Shown: piece after piece, positions 61,666 through 64,000 of the stretch
Layout: every line of letters starts with the position of its first letter
How positions within the stretch are numbered: the stretch's first letter is position 1
DNA from: Lentzea tibetensis
GTDB taxonomy: Bacteria > Actinomycetota > Actinomycetes > Mycobacteriales > Pseudonocardiaceae
Direction of reading: 5' to 3'
DNA: 64,000 nucleotides
NCBI RefSeq assembly: GCF_007845675.1
Contig: NZ_VOBR01000012.1
Span: 1 to 64,000 of the forward strand
Position numbers and translations under genes: made by a program
The notes under the pieces: model-generated
Told to the model about the DNA's origin: nothing
Databases searched by the model: none
What the model saw: only the letters and a program-made list of their open reading frames with translations

Positions 61666-63005
61666 TGACGGACGTCTCGGTCACGGCACCAGCGCGCGGT
61701 CGCGACTTCCCCGCCCGCGTCGCCGAGCGCCTGCCGTACCTCACCCGCGACGACGACGGACGCGCGTTGCTGCACGGCCGGGACGCCGGAGAACTGCTGA
61801 CCCAGCACGGGTCTCCGGTGCTGGTGCTGCTCCCGGACCGAGCCGCGGACAACGTGCGCAGCGTCAAGGCCGCGTTCGGCGAGCACTTCCCCGACGTCTC
61901 GGTGCACTACGCGGTGAAGGCGTGCTACCACGCCGGAGTAGTGCTGGCCGCGAAGGACGCCGGTGCCGGGATCGAGGTCATGAGCGGTCTCGAGCTGCAG
62001 ATCGCGCGGCAGCTCGGTTTCCGGGCGGACCAGATCGTGCTCAACGGGCTGGGCAGGGACGAGGCGTACGTCCGAGGCTGCATCGACGTCCCCGAAGCGC
62101 TGAACGTGCTGGACACCTGGGACGACGTCGACGCGATCGCCCGTGCGGCACAACAGGCGCAGGTCGTGGTCGACGTGGCCGTCCGGGTCACGCCGTGGAT
62201 GCCGCTGGAGCTCGACGGCGCGACGCCGCGGGACAGCAAGCTCGGCAACCACGTCGACGGCGAGTCGTTCTGGCGGCTGCTCCGCGCGGTGACGGACAAC
62301 CCGTGGCTGAACCTCCGCGGGCTGCACGGGCACCAGTTCACCAGGGCCGCGTCGCTCGAGGACTACGGCCACTACCTCGAGGGCTTCGCCGATGTCGTGG
62401 TGGAGGCGGACAAGCGCGGACACCGGTTCGCCGTGCTGGACATCGGCGGCGGTTTCGAGGCGCGGTCCGCACTCGAGGCGCGCGGCGTGCGGATCGACGA
62501 CTTCGCCGCCGTCGCGGCCGAGAAGCTGGCCGTCGTGCCCAGCGGCTACCGGCTGGTCGTCGAACCGGGACGCTACGTGGCCGCGGACGCCGCGGTGGGG
62601 CTCACCAAGGTCCGCGCCCGCAAACCCCGTGACGGCTTCACCTGGCAGATCGTCGACCTGGCCACCAACGTGCTCATCCCGGTTCCCGGCGCGGAGTACT
62701 ACCCGGTCGTGCTCCAGGAGGACGCGGGCGACCGGACGACGATCGCCCGGATCGGCGACGGGACCTGCGCACCGTCGACGATGTGCGACGACGTCGAGCT
62801 GCCCGACGTGCGCGGCGGTGCCGGCCTGGCGATGCTGAACTGCGGGGCCTACACCACGGTGTTCAGCCACGTCTGGGGTCCGCGGCCACCGGCGGTGGTG
62901 TCGATGGACGGCGACGGCGTCGTCGAGGTGGTCGCGGGGCCCGCCGAGTTCACCGCGATCGCGAAGGCCATGTACGGCTACGACCTGGACCTGGGTGCGT
63001 CGTGA
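61665..63005 (+). CDS. PLP-dependent decarboxylase (fold III, ornithine/DAP type)
   Basis: A 446-residue alanine-racemase-fold decarboxylase. The PLP Lys is in VHYAVKACYH near residue 84, the phosphate-binding glycine loop is LDIGGGFEA near residue 257, EPGRYV near residue 304, and the Cys-containing loop GDGTCAPSTMCDDV near residue 364 replaces the GPxCxSxD of diaminopimelate and ornithine decarboxylases. It starts at ATG 61665, overlapping the methyltransferase stop (TGATG). A decarboxylated amino acid is therefore a probable building block. Confidence 0.92.
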   Translation: MTDVSVTAPARGRDFPARVAERLPYLTRDDDGRALLHGRDAGELLTQHGSPVLVLLPDRAADNVRSVKAAFGEHFPDVSVHYAVKACYHAGVVLAAKDAGAGIEVMSGLELQIARQLGFRADQIVLNGLGRDEAYVRGCIDVPEALNVLDTWDDVDAIARAAQQAQVVVDVAVRVTPWMPLELDGATPRDSKLGNHVDGESFWRLLRAVTDNPWLNLRGLHGHQFTRAASLEDYGHYLEGFADVVVEADKRGHRFAVLDIGGGFEARSALEARGVRIDDFAAVAAEKLAVVPSGYRLVVEPGRYVAADAAVGLTKVRARKPRDGFTWQIVDLATNVLIPVPGAEYYPVVLQEDAGDRTTIARIGDGTCAPSTMCDDVELPDVRGGAGLAMLNCGAYTTVFSHVWGPRPPAVVSMDGDGVVEVVAGPAEFTAIAKAMYGYDLDLGAS

Positions 63006-63901
63006 CCATTCCACCACCCGACCTCGTCTCCTGGGCGCACGAGGAGATCGGGGCGATCCAGCTGGCGACACCTCTGTCCACTTCGAACAGTCGGGTGTGG
63101 AGGGCAGCCACCTCGTCGGGTGACTGGGTGCTGAAGCACCTGAGCGACCTGTCCAGCACGCCCGAGGTCGAGTCGTTCGTGCTCGCGGAGCTGCGCGACC
63201 GGCCGGACGTCCGGCCGATCAAGGCGTTCCGGTCGTGCGCGGACGGTTCGACCTACCTCATCGCCGAGTACGCGCACGGGCGGACCCTCGACGAGTGCCT
63301 CGCCACCGCGAAGCCCGCCGCGGCGGGCGGGTGGGCCAGTCAGCTCAACGACCTGATCGACGCGGTCAGCCGGATTCCCGTGACGGGCTACGGAAAAGTC
63401 CGGCTGGGACCGGACGGGCTGTGCGCCGAGCACGACAGTTGGCCTGGGTTCCTCGAGGACTACTTGGAAGGGCAGCGCGTCAAGGCGCCCCGCCTGGCGG
63501 AGCTGCGGTACGACCGGCTGCACCGGGCCCTGGTGGCCGCGCGCGCCGAGCTGGCCGCGGCCGCGCCACTCCCCCGCCTCGTGCTGGCGGACGTGAACCT
63601 GCGCAACTTCGTGGTCGGCACCTCGGGCCTGGTGTGCTGCAACATCCCGGTGCTGTGGGCGGGCGATCCGGCCGCGTCCCGCGGTGAGGCCCTGCTGCAC
63701 TGGGCGGGCACGGCAGGCGAGCCGGTGCTGACCTCCGCGTCCGGGCTGCTGCACTTCTACGCCGCGTTCCACGCCTACGTGATCCTCGCCTACGTCGAGC
63801 GCTTCTCGCCCGAACCGCTCGACCGCGCCACGCCGTGGGGATCCGACACGCCTCTGCTCCAGCTGCTGGACCGGCACCTGCTCGGTGCGGAAGGAGCGTG
63901 A
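63002..63901 (+). CDS. Aminoglycoside-phosphotransferase-like kinase, altered catalytic site
   Basis: A 299-residue protein of the APH/choline-kinase fold. WVLKHLSD holds the ATP-binding Lys near residue 45 and LIAEYAHGRTLDE the hinge. The catalytic loop is LVLADVNLRNFVV near residue 199: Asp and Asn are kept, but the usual His-x-Asp is Ala-Asp. The metal-binding Asp of the following D-x-D/E segment is replaced (CCNIPVLWAGDP). It may be an active variant or a pseudokinase. GTG start at 63002 overlaps the decarboxylase stop (GTGA). Confidence 0.78.
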   Translation: MTIPPPDLVSWAHEEIGAIQLATPLSTSNSRVWRAATSSGDWVLKHLSDLSSTPEVESFVLAELRDRPDVRPIKAFRSCADGSTYLIAEYAHGRTLDECLATAKPAAAGGWASQLNDLIDAVSRIPVTGYGKVRLGPDGLCAEHDSWPGFLEDYLEGQRVKAPRLAELRYDRLHRALVAARAELAAAAPLPRLVLADVNLRNFVVGTSGLVCCNIPVLWAGDPAASRGEALLHWAGTAGEPVLTSASGLLHFYAAFHAYVILAYVERFSPEPLDRATPWGSDTPLLQLLDRHLLGAEGA

Positions 63902-63905
63902 GCAC

Positions 63906-64000
63906 GTGCCGGTCGCCCAGAAACCGAAGGCGCTGACGGGGTTCGACGACCGCCACCTGCACGCGCTCCGCGTCGCGTACGGGTTGGCGGACGTGGACGC
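63906..64000 (+). CDS. Start of a further gene of the second operon, truncated by the window edge
   Basis: A GTG at 63906, with GGAG about ten bases upstream, opens a frame beginning MPVAQKPKALTGFDDRH that stays open to the end of the window (31 codons). It follows the kinase-like gene by 4 bp. Too short to assign a family. Confidence 0.55.
   Translation, partial: MPVAQKPKALTGFDDRHLHALRVAYGLADVD

Overview
The window is very GC-rich DNA with GTG/ATG starts, dense ATGA/GTGA stop-start overlaps and a gene content (type II polyketide synthase, SARP regulators, Kdp potassium pump) that point to a filamentous actinomycete. A member of the Pseudonocardiales is a guess from overall style, not something the sequence proves.

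Left edge (1-789): no gene. It holds a pyrimidine-skewed tandem-repeat tract and ends in a 46-bp perfect palindrome that probably terminates the first gene.

Region 790-33.3 kb: an aromatic (type II) polyketide gene cluster. The core is KS-alpha, chain-length factor and ACP with a SRPBCC aromatase/cyclase, a TcmI-type cyclase, a cupin cyclase, two FabG-like ketoreductases, two small ABM-type monooxygenases and a dedicated acetyl-CoA carboxylase (accC, accB, fused accD-accA), all in one long leftward operon (18.8 to 7.3 kb). Around it lie four class A flavin monooxygenases, a DUF1772 anthrone-oxygenase-like protein, a P450, a BBE-like flavoprotein, an O-methyltransferase, an NmrA-type reductase, an asparagine-synthetase-like amide synthetase and a POT-family transporter. 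This set resembles clusters for pentangular polyphenols and polycyclic xanthones (pradimicin, fredericamycin, xantholipin, lysolipin types). No glycosyltransferase or halogenase was seen, so an unsugared, heavily oxidised, nitrogen-containing polyketide is the best guess. A large AfsR-like SARP sits in the cluster, and I find arrays of a TTYCAG hexamer at 11-bp spacing in front of five of its transcription units.

Region 33.4-57.5 kb: mostly housekeeping or accessory genes: a NarL-type two-component pair, small membrane proteins, a TetX-like monooxygenase with its divergent TetR regulator, a hydrolase, secreted proteins, an MFS exporter, the complete kdp operon (small ORF, kdpF, A, B, C, D, E) and two regulators (a short SARP and a large AAA-type regulator).

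Region 57.6-64 kb: the left part of a second, unfamiliar biosynthetic operon: an NDK-like protein, a class II asparaginyl-tRNA-synthetase-like ligase lacking the anticodon domain, a MccF/LD-carboxypeptidase homologue, a methyltransferase, a PLP decarboxylase and a kinase-like protein. A different 11-bp-spaced repeat (three copies of TCACTGC) precedes the ligase gene. The operon runs off the right edge and is the best candidate for an undescribed system.
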